Numbered from the stretch's first letter, positions 53,424 to 63,174 are shown. The stretch: 64,000 bases of DNA from Chitinophagaceae bacterium DXS (GCA_030345135.1 CP128386.1:4534363-4598362), one strand, 5' to 3'. Numbers and translations: made by a program. The notes: generated by a model not told the origin, from the sequence alone.

Positions 53424-55709
53424 ATGATACAATCAGAAAGCAGGGATAGCCGCTCTTTTCCCGTCGTAAAAATACATGCGGACCTGGTTATAACGGGAGG
53501 AGGCTTGTCGGGCGTTTGTTGCGCTATCACTGCTGCCAGGCAGGGGTTGAAAGTTGTACTGGCGCAGGATAGAAGTGTGTTGGGTGGCAATTCAAGCAGT
53601 GAGGTGAGGCTTTGGGTACTGGGTGCAACTTCTCATATGGGCAATAATAATCGCTGGGCACGAGAAGGCGGTGTGATTGACGAAATATTGGTAGAGAATA
53701 TGTACTGCAATCCCGAAGGTAATCCCATAATTATGGATATGATCTTGCTCGATAAAGTGGTGAGCGAACCCAATATTGAATTACTGTTGAATACATCCGT
53801 TTATGATGTGGTGAAGAAAGATGCTGATACCATTGAATTTGTAAAAGCTTATTGCAGCCAGAGCCAGACTTCTTTTGAGTTACATGCGCCACTGTTTTGT
53901 GATGCTTCTGGTGATGGTGTTGTAGGATTCTTGTCCGGCGCAGCATTCAGGATGGGAGCGGAGAGCAAAAATGAATTTGGAGAGCAGTTTGCACCAACGG
54001 AGGAGTATGGAGAATTGCTGGGTCACTCTTTGTATTTCTATTCAAAGGATACAGGTGTGCCGGTTAAGTTTGTGCCTCCGTCATTTGCATTGAACGATAT
54101 CACAAAGATCCCCCGCTTCAAAAGTTTTAATTCGCAGGAGTTCGGTTGTAAACTTTGGTGGATTGAATATGGCGGCAGACTGGATACAGTACATGATACG
54201 GAAAAGATAAAATGGGAGCTCTGGAAGATTGTTTATGGTGTTTGGAATTATATTAAAAACTCCGGCAATTTTCCCGAAGCTGAAACCCTTACGCTGGAAT
54301 GGGTGGGCATGATTCCCGGGAAAAGAGAAAGCCGGCGGTTTATAGGCGACTATCTTCTACGTCAGCAGGATATTGTTGAGCAACGGACCCACCCTGACGC
54401 AGTTGCTTTTGGTGGCTGGAGCATCGACCTCCACCCTTCTGACGGGGTTTATTCCAGTGCTCCCGGATGCAATCAGTGGCACAGCAAAGGCATTTACCAG
54501 ATCCCTTATCGCAGCCTGTATTCAAAAAATATCAAAAACCTTTTTCTTGCAGGTCGCATCATTAGTGTGTCGCATGTTGCATTTGGTTCTTCACGCGTTA
54601 TGGCCACCAGCGCTTACGTAGCACAGGCGTCAGCAATGGCTGCAGTGTTGTGCAAAAAATACAATTGCAAGCCTGCTGATTTACTTCCAAAAGAGAAAAT
54701 GATTGAATTACAGCGCTCACTCGCCCGCATTGGCCAGTTCATTCCGGGTGCTGATGTGATTGATGAAAAGGATCTTGTTCAGCAGGCTACAATCATAGCT
54801 AGCAGCGAGCTGCAATTAAAAGAGCTGGAAGAAGATATTGAAAGAGTTTCGTTAGATCTTTCAGTAGCGCAAATGATTCCTGTTGAAAAAGGACAAATTC
54901 CTGAAGTATATTTTCATGCCTATGCTGCGGAGCAGGCAATATTGCACGCTGAGATCAGGGCTTCATCACGTATTAATAGTTTTACACCCGATACTTGCCT
55001 GGCAAAATTTGAATTGCCGGTTCAGCCTGGTAAAAATTGCCTGCGGCTTAAAACGGATATTGAAGTGAGTGCGTCACAATATGTTTTTGTTACTATACAT
55101 AAATGTCCCTCCGTTAGCGTGTCAAGGTCTGAAAAACGCATTACAGGCATATTGAGTGTATTTAATACGGTTAATCCCGCTGTCTCCAACTATGGCAAAC
55201 AGGAAGCTCCGGATGAGATTGGTATGGATAGCTTTGAATTCTGGTGTCCGCAGCGCAGACCTGCCGGTCATAACCTGGCACTGAAATTTGAGCATCCATT
55301 GAATGTGTTTAAAGCCGGGAATATTCGCAATGGTATTGCGCGCCCGGTGAGTGCGCCAAATGCATGGGTGGCTGACTTTTCGGATAAATCACCCACATTA
55401 ACCATTACGTGGGAAAGCCCAAAACACTTAAAAAAGATACTCTTAAGTTTCGATTCGGATTTTGATCATCCGATGGAATCGGTGTTAATGTCTCATCCGG
55501 AAAATGTAATGCCTTTCTGTGTGCGTAATTATGCCATTTATGATGACAGGGATAATTTGTTGTTTGAAAAAAAAGGCAACTATCAAACGAGAAATGAAAT
55601 TGTGCTTGATGAAGCGATAACAACAAACAAGTTAGTCATTCGTGTTGAACATCCGTCAGAGTATTCACCTGCGGCTGTGTTTGAGGTGAGGTGCTATGAG
55701 GAGCTGTGA
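53424..55709 (+). CDS. FAD-dependent oxidoreductase (FAD_oxidored family), probably cytoplasmic
   Basis: A 761-residue protein with no signal peptide. The Rossmann FAD-binding motif is DLVITGGGLSGVCCAITAARQG (Gly25-Gly26-Gly27), followed by the flavoprotein stretch VLGGNSSSEVRLWVLGATSHMG (about 56-77), FCDASGDGVVGFLSGA, and a late FAD contact LFLAGRIISVSHVAFGSSRVMATSAYVAQAS (about 375-405). The C-terminal ~300 residues are beta-rich and may be a substrate-binding domain. Such enzymes occur in Bacteroidota glycan loci but their substrates are mostly unknown. It may oxidise a sugar released by the GH2 enzyme. It begins 44 bp after the esterase. Confidence 0.83.
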   Translation: MIQSESRDSRSFPVVKIHADLVITGGGLSGVCCAITAARQGLKVVLAQDRSVLGGNSSSEVRLWVLGATSHMGNNNRWAREGGVIDEILVENMYCNPEGNPIIMDMILLDKVVSEPNIELLLNTSVYDVVKKDADTIEFVKAYCSQSQTSFELHAPLFCDASGDGVVGFLSGAAFRMGAESKNEFGEQFAPTEEYGELLGHSLYFYSKDTGVPVKFVPPSFALNDITKIPRFKSFNSQEFGCKLWWIEYGGRLDTVHDTEKIKWELWKIVYGVWNYIKNSGNFPEAETLTLEWVGMIPGKRESRRFIGDYLLRQQDIVEQRTHPDAVAFGGWSIDLHPSDGVYSSAPGCNQWHSKGIYQIPYRSLYSKNIKNLFLAGRIISVSHVAFGSSRVMATSAYVAQASAMAAVLCKKYNCKPADLLPKEKMIELQRSLARIGQFIPGADVIDEKDLVQQATIIASSELQLKELEEDIERVSLDLSVAQMIPVEKGQIPEVYFHAYAAEQAILHAEIRASSRINSFTPDTCLAKFELPVQPGKNCLRLKTDIEVSASQYVFVTIHKCPSVSVSRSEKRITGILSVFNTVNPAVSNYGKQEAPDEIGMDSFEFWCPQRRPAGHNLALKFEHPLNVFKAGNIRNGIARPVSAPNAWVADFSDKSPTLTITWESPKHLKKILLSFDSDFDHPMESVLMSHPENVMPFCVRNYAIYDDRDNLLFEKKGNYQTRNEIVLDEAITTNKLVIRVEHPSEYSPAAVFEVRCYEEL

Positions 55710-55898
55710 GCTGTCAGCTATCAGCTATCAGCTATCAGGTGTCACGTATCAGTTTTGATGCATGAGGTATGAGAAGGCATGAGGGGTAAGTGTTCGGTCA
55801 ATCTGAACAACAAATATATCTATTGTAGTACTGTTTAAAATTGAGTCTTTAGTTTTAGGCTTTAAGCTTTACGCTTTGAGCTTTCAAAAAATGTGCGT

Positions 55899-58475
55899 AT
55901 GAAAAAAGTTTTGTTATTAATAGTATTGCTGGGTTACACCGTAGGCTTGTTCGCGAAAGAAGATGTTATAGAACTTGTAAACAAAAGCATTCGGATTTCA
56001 TGGGTGAAAAAAAGTGAAGGATGGCGGATTAAAAGTTTTGAATACAATGTCGGAGGACAGTGGCAATCCGTTGGTCGTCCGTCAGGCGAATACAGTTTGC
56101 TGTATGCAGCTCAGAAACCGGCTCAACAACCTGACACTATTTTCAAAACCATTACTGGTAATCCATGGCCGGATACGTTATATAAATACCAAATCAATAA
56201 TTGGAAACAGGCTACTTCTCCTGTGTCTCTCAATACTGCTGGAGATGCTTATCATTATTTTCCTTCCGCAGCAACTAAGCAAGGGAATATTGTTCAGTTC
56301 ACACAAGAGACACCACTGGGAATTATCAAGACAGAGTGGAAGCTCGATGATGAGCATAACGGAGATGTATTGGTGAAGCAGGAAATGACCTGTAAGAAAG
56401 ATGGTTATTTTTCGCTGGCAAGCCCATCGCTTGTTACTGTAGATGAACAAGATATTTCCTGGGCAACCGTTCCTGGGTATTTTCAGGGAAATGAAGTACA
56501 GAAGAATGTGATACTGGGTTATGGGTACGGGCAGGGTATTCCGGCTTTGCCTGTTGTGTATCGTGAACGTTGTGCCAGTTCCTTTTGCCCTATCATAACT
56601 ACCAGAGAACAAGTTTCTTTTGCTGTTATTCCCAATCCTGGTCTAGGGCGTGATCCATGGGCGTATGATAAAAGTACACATGAAGATTGGTTCCTGGGAA
56701 TCTCTCATAAAAACCGGCGTTCGCAATTTTCCCCAACGATGTATTACCCTGTTTTAGGTGAGCCTTCGTCCCTGCAAAAGCAAGGAAATAAAATACAATA
56801 CGGTTTTCGTTACAGTATTCAGAATGGGGGATGGTACAAGCTTTTAACACACGCGGTCAATGATGTGTATGGCTTTAATAAAACGCTTGCACTCCGGAAA
56901 AATAAGCAGGCGCTGGTAAACAGGATTGAAAAAATGCACGATTATCTCGTTGATAGAAAAACATCTTTATGGAGCGTTGAGGATTATAAAGGCTTAAAGA
57001 TAGGAGGGCAGGCTTATTTCGGAGGCGTGGTAGGTTCTAATCGTGATGCCATGAAAAATTCGGATTATGGTGCGATGTGGATGCTGGCAAACCTGAGTGG
57101 CGACCAGTTCCTCAAAGACAGTGTGCTGCCTTTTGCTTTGAACTTTAAACTGGCACAGCAACAAACGGATGATGGCTTCTTTAAAGGTGCCGCAATAGGG
57201 CAATACTATCTTGCAAAAAGAAAAACCTTTACAGAGGAGTGGGGTGAGTTCGTGGAGCCCGTTAGCCTGACATACTACATAATGCTCGATATTGGTAATA
57301 TCCTTCTGTTTGATCCCAATAACGCTGCATTAAAAGAACGCCTGGCGCTTGGTGCAGATCTGTTAATGAAATGGCAGAAGCCCGGTGGCGATTGGGAAGT
57401 TGCTTATGATAAGCATACGCAACAACCTTTGTTCACAGATATAAAAGACCTCCGGCCAACATTTTATGGGTTGATGGTTGCTTACCGCATTCTGAAGGAT
57501 GAAAAATATTTATCAGCTGCTAAAAAAGGTGCAGACTGGTTTATTAAGAATGCGGTGGAAAAAGGAAATTTTATTGGTGTTTGTGGTGATGCGCGTTATG
57601 CGCCGGACTTCGCGACAGGGCAATCCGCACAGGCATTGCTGGACTTATATGATCTCACCAATGACAAAAAATACCAGGATGCTGCTATCCAAACTGCAAG
57701 AATGTATCTGACTTCAATTTATGCGCAACCTGTTGCCAGCAGCAAAATAAAGCAGGTGAATGGTGTTGAACGGGAGGACTGGCAAATTTCGCAATCAGGA
57801 TTAAGTTTTGAACATGGCGGCATCTTAGGTTCAGCCAATCACGCCGGGCCGATTATGCTTTGTAGCCACGCAGGTATGTTTGTCCGTATGTTTCAACTCA
57901 CGGGAGAATTGTTGTTTATAGAAACTGCACGTGCGGCCGCTATAGGAAGAGATGCCTTTGTTGACAGCAAAACCAGCGTAGCTTCCTATTATTGGAACAC
58001 GATGAATAAAGGCGCAGGTCCCTACCCGCATCATGCCTGGTGGCAAATTGGCTGGATCACCGATTACCTGATGGCAGAGGTGCAAATGCGTTCTAATAAC
58101 CAGGTTGTTTTTCCAAGAGGTTTTGTAACGCCTAAAGTGGGTCCGCATGAATCTTATGGGTTTGCCCCGGGCAAAATATTTGGTGAGTCAGCCAATTTAA
58201 TCATCCGCGAGGGATTGGTAACATGCGACAATCCGAATGTTGAATATATCCTGGCTCAAAGCGTTGATAAAAAGAAATTGTTCATCATCTTACTTAATGA
58301 CATAAATGAACCGGCCAGTGCAAACCTTAAGATCAACATTCAACAAGCCGGCACCGTTAGTCAAACCCGAAAAAATACAATAACAGAACTTTCGACGGGA
58401 AAAAGCGGGGGGTTAACAGATTCGTTTAAAACGGAAATAAAAGGTTACGGGCTGCGGGTTTATGTAATTGAATAA
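55899..58475 (+). CDS. Exported protein with (alpha/alpha)6-toroid-like glycosidase fold, unrecognised family
   Basis: An 858-residue protein starting MKKVLLLIVLLGYTVGLFA, a signal peptide; an in-frame GTG lies 6 bp upstream at 55893. Residues about 20-330 are beta-rich (supersandwich-like). Residues about 360-660 contain helical-hairpin repeats like those of six-hairpin glycosidases and lyases (SDYGAMWMLANLSGD, LGADLLMKWQKPGGDW, LRPTFYGLMVAYRILKDEKYLSAAKKGADWFIKNAV, GQSAQALLDLYDLTNDKKYQDAAIQTAR). A C-terminal beta domain follows. Acidic residues on the toroid face (TEEWGEFVEP, GGDWEVAYDKH) could be catalytic. I do not recognise the family and assign no substrate. Genomic context between the oxidoreductase and a symporter suggests a degradative role. 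Confidence 0.7.
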   Translation: MKKVLLLIVLLGYTVGLFAKEDVIELVNKSIRISWVKKSEGWRIKSFEYNVGGQWQSVGRPSGEYSLLYAAQKPAQQPDTIFKTITGNPWPDTLYKYQINNWKQATSPVSLNTAGDAYHYFPSAATKQGNIVQFTQETPLGIIKTEWKLDDEHNGDVLVKQEMTCKKDGYFSLASPSLVTVDEQDISWATVPGYFQGNEVQKNVILGYGYGQGIPALPVVYRERCASSFCPIITTREQVSFAVIPNPGLGRDPWAYDKSTHEDWFLGISHKNRRSQFSPTMYYPVLGEPSSLQKQGNKIQYGFRYSIQNGGWYKLLTHAVNDVYGFNKTLALRKNKQALVNRIEKMHDYLVDRKTSLWSVEDYKGLKIGGQAYFGGVVGSNRDAMKNSDYGAMWMLANLSGDQFLKDSVLPFALNFKLAQQQTDDGFFKGAAIGQYYLAKRKTFTEEWGEFVEPVSLTYYIMLDIGNILLFDPNNAALKERLALGADLLMKWQKPGGDWEVAYDKHTQQPLFTDIKDLRPTFYGLMVAYRILKDEKYLSAAKKGADWFIKNAVEKGNFIGVCGDARYAPDFATGQSAQALLDLYDLTNDKKYQDAAIQTARMYLTSIYAQPVASSKIKQVNGVEREDWQISQSGLSFEHGGILGSANHAGPIMLCSHAGMFVRMFQLTGELLFIETARAAAIGRDAFVDSKTSVASYYWNTMNKGAGPYPHHAWWQIGWITDYLMAEVQMRSNNQVVFPRGFVTPKVGPHESYGFAPGKIFGESANLIIREGLVTCDNPNVEYILAQSVDKKKLFIILLNDINEPASANLKINIQQAGTVSQTRKNTITELSTGKSGGLTDSFKTEIKGYGLRVYVIE

Positions 58476-58548
58476 AATTAACCTGTTACAGTAATCGCCT
58501 TTCAGAAAAACAGAATAATTATCTTTCGAGTAAAACTAAAACAGCTAT

Positions 58549-60237
58549 ATGGGGCAACTTGATTTTATTGTGATGGCGGTGTTCGCTTTGCTGATATTGG
58601 GCATAGGCATGATGTTTACAAGAATGGGAAGCAAGAACTCTTCCGCTTTTTTTGAAGCAGGAGGATCTACTCCCTGGATGATCAACAGCATTTCGTTGTT
58701 CATCAGTTATTTTTCGGCTGGAACTTTTGTCGTATGGGGTTCTATCGCCTATAAAAGCGGTTTTGTTGCTAATGGCATACAATTAACGATGGTTATTGGC
58801 GGGCTTATAGTAGCCATGTTCATAGCAGCAAAATGGAAACGTACAGGAGCAGTTACTGCAGCCGATTATATCGGAAAACGTCTTGGCACTAAAACACAAC
58901 AGTTTTATACGTTTCTTATTATGCTGCATGGATTGTTTACCACTGCTTCGGTGTTATATCCTGTTGGTAAAATGGTAAGTGTTGCTACGCCTTTGTCGCT
59001 AAATACGTGCATTCTGATTATTGGTGGTATCATCATATTATACACTTCTGCCGGGGGGTTATGGGCAGTGTTGGTTACAGACGTCGTGCAGTTTGTTATA
59101 CTTACTGCTGCAGTTCTTATAATCATTCCCATTGCATTTAAAGAAGCCGGGGGCGCCAATCATTTTGTGCAGCAGTCGCCGGATGGATTTTTTAAATTCT
59201 TTAATGAAGAATATTCTTTTGGTTTCTTTCTGGCCTTTCTGGCTTATCAAACGGTCTATATCGGAGGTAACTGGGCCTATGTACAACGATACACCAGTGT
59301 TTCCAGTGAAAAGAATTCACGTAAAGTGGCTTACCTGTTTTCTATACTGTATTTGATAAGCCCATTTATCTGGATGCTTCCTCCGATGTTGTATCGCGTG
59401 ATTAATCCTTCACTTACCGGCTTACAACCGGAAGGAGCATACATGATGTTGTGTCAGCGCATTTTGCCTGCCGGGCTGATAGGTTTGGTTTTGTCCGGCA
59501 TGATCTCAGCCAGCGCCAGCAAAGCCAATACTACTATTAATATGATGGCTATTGTGTTCGCTCATGATGTATTTAAAAAGCTGATTAGTCCGAATGCGAG
59601 CGAGAGGACGTTGATAAAAATGGCGCGCGTATTTACGGTATTGTTTGGCGCCATTACAATTGGTATTGCCATGCTGGTGCCAATGATTGGCGGCATTGTT
59701 GAAATGGTGCTCAGTACTGCTTCAATTGCAGGCGGCGCACTATTCGCGCCAATTATCTGGACGCTTTATTCAAAAAGACAAACGGCAACATCAGTTGTGA
59801 GCGCTTCGTTATGCGGCCTGGTGATCAGCCTGGCTTTAAAGTTGTTTGGTCCGGAGCTTATTGGACATAAGCTCAACCGTGTATGGGAGACTTCGTTGGG
59901 AGTGGGCATACCTGTATTTGTGTTGTTGTGCTGGGAATTGTATTATGTAGCTAAAGGAAGCATTGCTGTTCATCGCTTTGTGCCTGCGGCAGAAAAGTCA
60001 CGCGATGTAATTCATCAGAATAATGCCGATGCCCATGAGCAGAACGTTTTTGGTGTTAAAATAATCGCAGGTGCAGTTGCTGTCGTTGGCGCAGGTGTGG
60101 CATTATTGGGTATAATCGCAGATAACGGAACTGTTGCGCTCGTTGTCGGCATATTTATATTATTTACCTCATTGCCTATCTGGCGGGCAGCTTACAAGCC
60201 TGTTCGACAAAGCGTAAGAGATACCGGGTCTTTATAG
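58549..60237 (+). CDS. Sodium:solute symporter family (SSS) transporter
   Basis: A 562-residue inner-membrane transporter with about 13-14 hydrophobic helices. SSS features are FFEAGGSTPWMINSISLFISYFSAGTFVVWG (helices 1-2 with the sodium-site region), AADYIGKRLGTKTQQFYTF, IIILYTSAGGLWAVLVTDVVQFVIL (helix 5-6 region) and GLIGLVLSGMISASASKANTTINMMAIVFAHDVFKKL (helix 8-9 region). It imports a sugar, sugar acid or related solute driven by sodium. As the last gene of the third locus it is the likely inner-membrane importer for the final product. The ATG at 58549 is preceded by a 73-bp gap. Confidence 0.9.
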   Translation: MGQLDFIVMAVFALLILGIGMMFTRMGSKNSSAFFEAGGSTPWMINSISLFISYFSAGTFVVWGSIAYKSGFVANGIQLTMVIGGLIVAMFIAAKWKRTGAVTAADYIGKRLGTKTQQFYTFLIMLHGLFTTASVLYPVGKMVSVATPLSLNTCILIIGGIIILYTSAGGLWAVLVTDVVQFVILTAAVLIIIPIAFKEAGGANHFVQQSPDGFFKFFNEEYSFGFFLAFLAYQTVYIGGNWAYVQRYTSVSSEKNSRKVAYLFSILYLISPFIWMLPPMLYRVINPSLTGLQPEGAYMMLCQRILPAGLIGLVLSGMISASASKANTTINMMAIVFAHDVFKKLISPNASERTLIKMARVFTVLFGAITIGIAMLVPMIGGIVEMVLSTASIAGGALFAPIIWTLYSKRQTATSVVSASLCGLVISLALKLFGPELIGHKLNRVWETSLGVGIPVFVLLCWELYYVAKGSIAVHRFVPAAEKSRDVIHQNNADAHEQNVFGVKIIAGAVAVVGAGVALLGIIADNGTVALVVGIFILFTSLPIWRAAYKPVRQSVRDTGSL

Positions 60238-60394
60238 TAATGTTTCGTTTTTGAATTGTTTGATCAATATCATTATTGTTCGACTAACCTGTGAAACAGT
60301 ATTTTAATTAATAACGGAGAAGGTAGTCAATCTAATTTTATTAAGAAGATTAAGCTCAATTTATACAAACGTATATAAATTTCTATAATAATTT

Positions 60395-60656
60395 CATCCC
60401 GAAGGGCAATGTCATTAAGTTAAGCACAGACATCTTCAACTTTGGGAGATATCTCCTATCGTCGATATGACGATCCTGGCTTGTCTGAAAAAATAATCAC
60501 AACAGCATCAATACCAAGTACAGAATAATGAGCAAGTCTGCAACCTCAACGTCACCTCGACGACAGGAGAGGTCTCCCGAATATAAAACTGATGGTGGTA
60601 TTTTATAAGCGTTTGATATGAAAACTCTTAACTTAATGACATTGCCCTTCGGGATG
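60395..60656. repeat. 262-bp element with perfect 30-bp terminal inverted repeats and an inner inverted repeat
   Basis: The termini 60395-60424 and 60627-60656 are perfect inverted repeats, opening CATCCCGAAGGGCAATGTCA. Inside, 60444-60472 and 60550-60578 form a second inverted repeat matching at 24 of 29 positions (GGGAGA..TCTCCT.TCGTCGA..TGACG). Between the inner arms is GATCCTGGCTT, part of a 16-bp word also found at 458-473. The nested symmetry and small size fit a MITE-like or REP-like element. No transposase frame and no clear target-site duplication are visible. Confidence 0.85.
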
Positions 60657-60887
60657 GGGTAATCAGCGCTCAAATGTTCCTCTGTATATGTTATTTCTCA
60701 GTCACGTCTGTTCACAAAAATCTACATGCCAGAATAGGCTATTTTTTCTCTTTGCAACTCCTGGTTTGAAACATCGGATACTCCTCCCTTTATTTAGATG
60801 CAGCTTAAACTCATCTGGTACTATGACTTAAGAAGGGCTTACACTTAGTTTGTTCAAATTTTAGTCGGACAATAATGGATCAATATT
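60657..60887. other. Intergenic DNA downstream of the nested inverted-repeat element
   Basis: AT-rich sequence between the element and the terminator of the beta-helix gene. No coding frame of interest and no regulatory motif were seen. Confidence 0.4.
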
Positions 60888-60934
60888 AAAAAAAGAAAAG
60901 CCGCACCATTATTTGATGCGACCTTCTTTTTTAT
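60888..60934 (-). terminator. Intrinsic terminator after the beta-helix/FN3 gene
   Basis: A stem built on CGCA/TGCG is extended with mismatches into flanking AAAAGAAAAG / CTTCTTTTTT tracts. On the minus strand the hairpin is followed by a long U-rich run. It lies 30 bp beyond the FN3 stop codon. Because both flanks are U-rich when read outward it may work in both directions. Confidence 0.6.
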
Positions 60935-60964
60935 TTAATATCTGCCATTACAAAACATTCCTTG

Positions 60965-61285
60965 TTATTGAGGTATTGCCCTTATTGCAGCAGATAACGG
61001 ACTTTCCCCAATTGCATTCAAGGCACTGATAACGTAATAGTAAGTTGTTCCGTTAACCTTATTTCCGTCAACGTACGATAATGTGCTACCGTTTGTAGTT
61101 TTGATAAGATTATACTTGCCAGGAGCAGTTCCGCGGTAGATCTTATAGCCTGTGATAGTTCCACCCGTTGTAGCAGGAGCAGACCATGACAAGGAAACTG
61201 TGTTGCTTGATGTAGCAGCGCTGAAATTAAGCGGAGCGGACGGCGCTGTGTTTGCTACAGTTGTTGAAGATGCAGGGGCCTGGAT
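60965..61285 (-). pseudogene. FN3-domain tail cut off from the beta-helix gene by an in-frame stop
   Basis: In the same frame as 61286-62473, translation beyond the TAA at 61286-61288 continues IQAPASSTTVANTAPSAPLN and a full fibronectin type III domain (VSLSWSAPATTGG, ITGYKIYRGTAPGKYNLIKT, YYYVISALNAIGESPLSAAI), ending at 60965. The paralog at 63236-64000 reads straight from the same beta-helix end into its FN3 domain. There is no ATG with a signal peptide in this part, so it is not an independent secreted protein. It is either a lost domain, a readthrough extension or a sequencing error at one codon. Confidence 0.8.
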
Positions 61286-62473
61286 TTACTGGCCATCTGT
61301 ACCGCCGTAGTAAACGTTTTTCGCATAGTCTACAGTTTTCTTTTCCCAGCTTGCAACATCATAAGTGAAGTTCGTTACTGTACCGGGTATTGCAGCCAGA
61401 GCTCCGTTGGTGGTACCATTGATCACATACATCGCAATTTTTCCTTTAACGCTTGTTGTCTGTTTAACACTTACGTTTTCCATGAACAGCTTTTTGGCTC
61501 CAAGATTATATCCCCTGTCGTACCTGTTGTCAACGATAATCCCGTAGGATTTAGAGGATAATGCTACATCCTGAAGGGCAACATTGCTTACGTGTACTTC
61601 TCCACAAGAGAAGATATTTAAACCTGCGGCGGTACTCTTGTTTACAGTAAGATTCTGGAATGTACCTGTTGTCGCATCCTGGATGGTAATGCCGCTCATT
61701 TGTGCTTCTTTGTTGGCTGTACCAGCGTTGATAACACGTACGCCATCCACTAAACAGTTCTGAGCGTTTGTTACCTGGAAGCCATCCCAGCCTGTGTTTT
61801 CTGCAGAAACATTCTGTACGGTAAGACCGATGATCGGGCTATTTTTATAACCATTCTGATAATCAGAAGTATTACCAATATAAAAGCCTTCATCAGTACA
61901 GTTTTTTACAGACACATTCTTCAAAGAAACGTTTCTGATAACGGCATTGGGATAGTAGGTGTTCGGATCGGTAGCTATCGCATCATTCTTAAGCATTACA
62001 CCTATGGCAGCGCCATCAATGTGTATGTTTTCGAGCGCAATATCAGAGCAATAATAGGCTTTGATACCAATTGCTGTAGGCTTACCGGTGATGTTGATAT
62101 CAACAAGTTTAATGTATTTACCCACGATATCAAATGAAGCGCGGTCGAAACCTCCGATGATAACACCCGGGGCAGCGGTAATAACAACTGGTTTTTCAGC
62201 GGTACCGTTCACCTTGTATAAAGTAACACGTACAACATTTTTTGGAACTACCAGCGTGTCACCTGGCAGGTACTTGATTGTACTGGCGTCTGTGATGTAT
62301 ACAGATGTGCCGCTGATTGGAAGATTGATTCTTTTGTTGGTAGTTATGGACTCGGCTGCAAGTCTTTGTGACTGAGATTCGGTTGCTGTTGCAGGAGCAA
62401 CAACGTCGTTCTGTTTTGAACAACTTAAGAGCATAGCGCTGGCTATAAGCGCAGCTACTGCGATTTTAATCAT
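61286..62473 (-). CDS. Right-handed beta-helix lipoprotein, copy 1 (truncated before FN3)
   Basis: A 395-residue protein with lipobox MLLSC (Cys18). Residues about 70-370 are short repeating beta-strand coils (IKLVDINITGKPTAIGIKAYYCSDIALENIHIDGAAIGVMLKND, LVDGVRVINAG, FQNLTVNKSTAAGLNIFSCGEVHVSNVAL) typical of parallel beta-helix/pectate-lyase-like folds that bind or cleave acidic glycans. The frame ends GGTDGQ at a TAA, while the paralog continues into FN3. Nucleotides 61302-61485 and 61560-61726 are identical to the paralog. Catalytic residues cannot be assigned; a lyase, an epimerase or only a binding protein are all possible. Confidence 0.85.
   Translation of the reverse strand: MIKIAVAALIASAMLLSCSKQNDVVAPATATESQSQRLAAESITTNKRINLPISGTSVYITDASTIKYLPGDTLVVPKNVVRVTLYKVNGTAEKPVVITAAPGVIIGGFDRASFDIVGKYIKLVDINITGKPTAIGIKAYYCSDIALENIHIDGAAIGVMLKNDAIATDPNTYYPNAVIRNVSLKNVSVKNCTDEGFYIGNTSDYQNGYKNSPIIGLTVQNVSAENTGWDGFQVTNAQNCLVDGVRVINAGTANKEAQMSGITIQDATTGTFQNLTVNKSTAAGLNIFSCGEVHVSNVALQDVALSSKSYGIIVDNRYDRGYNLGAKKLFMENVSVKQTTSVKGKIAMYVINGTTNGALAAIPGTVTNFTYDVASWEKKTVDYAKNVYYGGTDGQ
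61302..61726. repeat. Identity islands shared with the paralog at 63576-64000
   Basis: At a constant offset of 2,274 bp, 61302-61485 (184 bp) and 61560-61726 (167 bp, to the window end) are identical to 63576-63759 and 63834-64000. The 74 bp in between (61486-61559) differ at about 14 positions, mostly synonymous. The FN3 parts on the other side are clearly diverged. This mosaic is the signature of gene conversion rather than a simple recent duplication. Confidence 0.85.
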
Positions 62474-62565
62474 GGATATTGGCTTTAAAATAATTGGATT
62501 TTGTTCAGGGCTTCTGTAGAATATTCCGGTGCACCTTGTGTATTCTTTTTCTCCCTTTGACGATG

Positions 62566-62573
62566 CAAAGTTA
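62566..62573 (-). promoter_or_regulatory. Candidate -7 promoter element TAACTTTG for the beta-helix gene
   Basis: The minus strand reads TAACTTTG, an exact fit to TAnnTTTG, 93 bp upstream of the ATG at 62473. A -33 TTG at the standard spacing was not found (one lies closer, at 62584-62586). Confidence 0.4.
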
Positions 62574-62594
62574 ATACGGGGATCAATTGTTTTT

Positions 62595-63174
62595 TGTTAA
62601 TGGAGGTACTTATGAAGACATTTAATCGTTTTCTAATTGAGTATCATTGCAGGCTGAAATGCCCGTCAGTACAGCGTGTCAGCGAATCTTAACACAGTGT
62701 AATAATATGATATGTGTAAAATGTGTTAGATAAAATAATTGCCAAATGTTTAAAAGTATAGTCTCGGTGTACACTTGCATATTGGGGTAGAAATAATAAA
62801 AAACGGGTTGATATAAATCAAACCAAAAATAAAAGTCTTCGTGACTTTTTTTAAGCCCGGCGACATTAATGATTTTAATTTTATTGATGTAGATAAAGTT
62901 TTTTTAAGCAGCGAACGGCTGAGTGTTAAAATTGTCAGCTAAACAATTTTTTAATGCGCTGCATACGGGTTTGGCACGATGAAATTTTGCGACATATCGA
63001 GGCCTAATTGATAGGTGCAGTTTCCACTTCCAATATCAATAATATATGGGTACTAGTGTTGTTTTTATTTCCATCCCTGATCTGTCGCATTGTTTGCAAA
63101 GCGCTTGTGCATGCAAAAGATAAGATTGTTGTCAAGGAACCTGTAGACATTAGGAAAGAACCTGCTGGAAAGCA
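62595..63174. other. AT-rich gap between the two beta-helix genes
   Basis: Most of the 762-bp region between the paralogs is AT-rich with no recognised gene. A 61-codon plus-strand frame at 63008-63193 has a hydrophobic stretch but overlaps the terminator palindrome and is not supported. Confidence 0.5.

Noticed and set aside
60965-61192. FN3 frame as an independent gene
   Set aside because: It begins at a TTG codon in mid-domain, is in frame with the upstream beta-helix gene and has no signal peptide.
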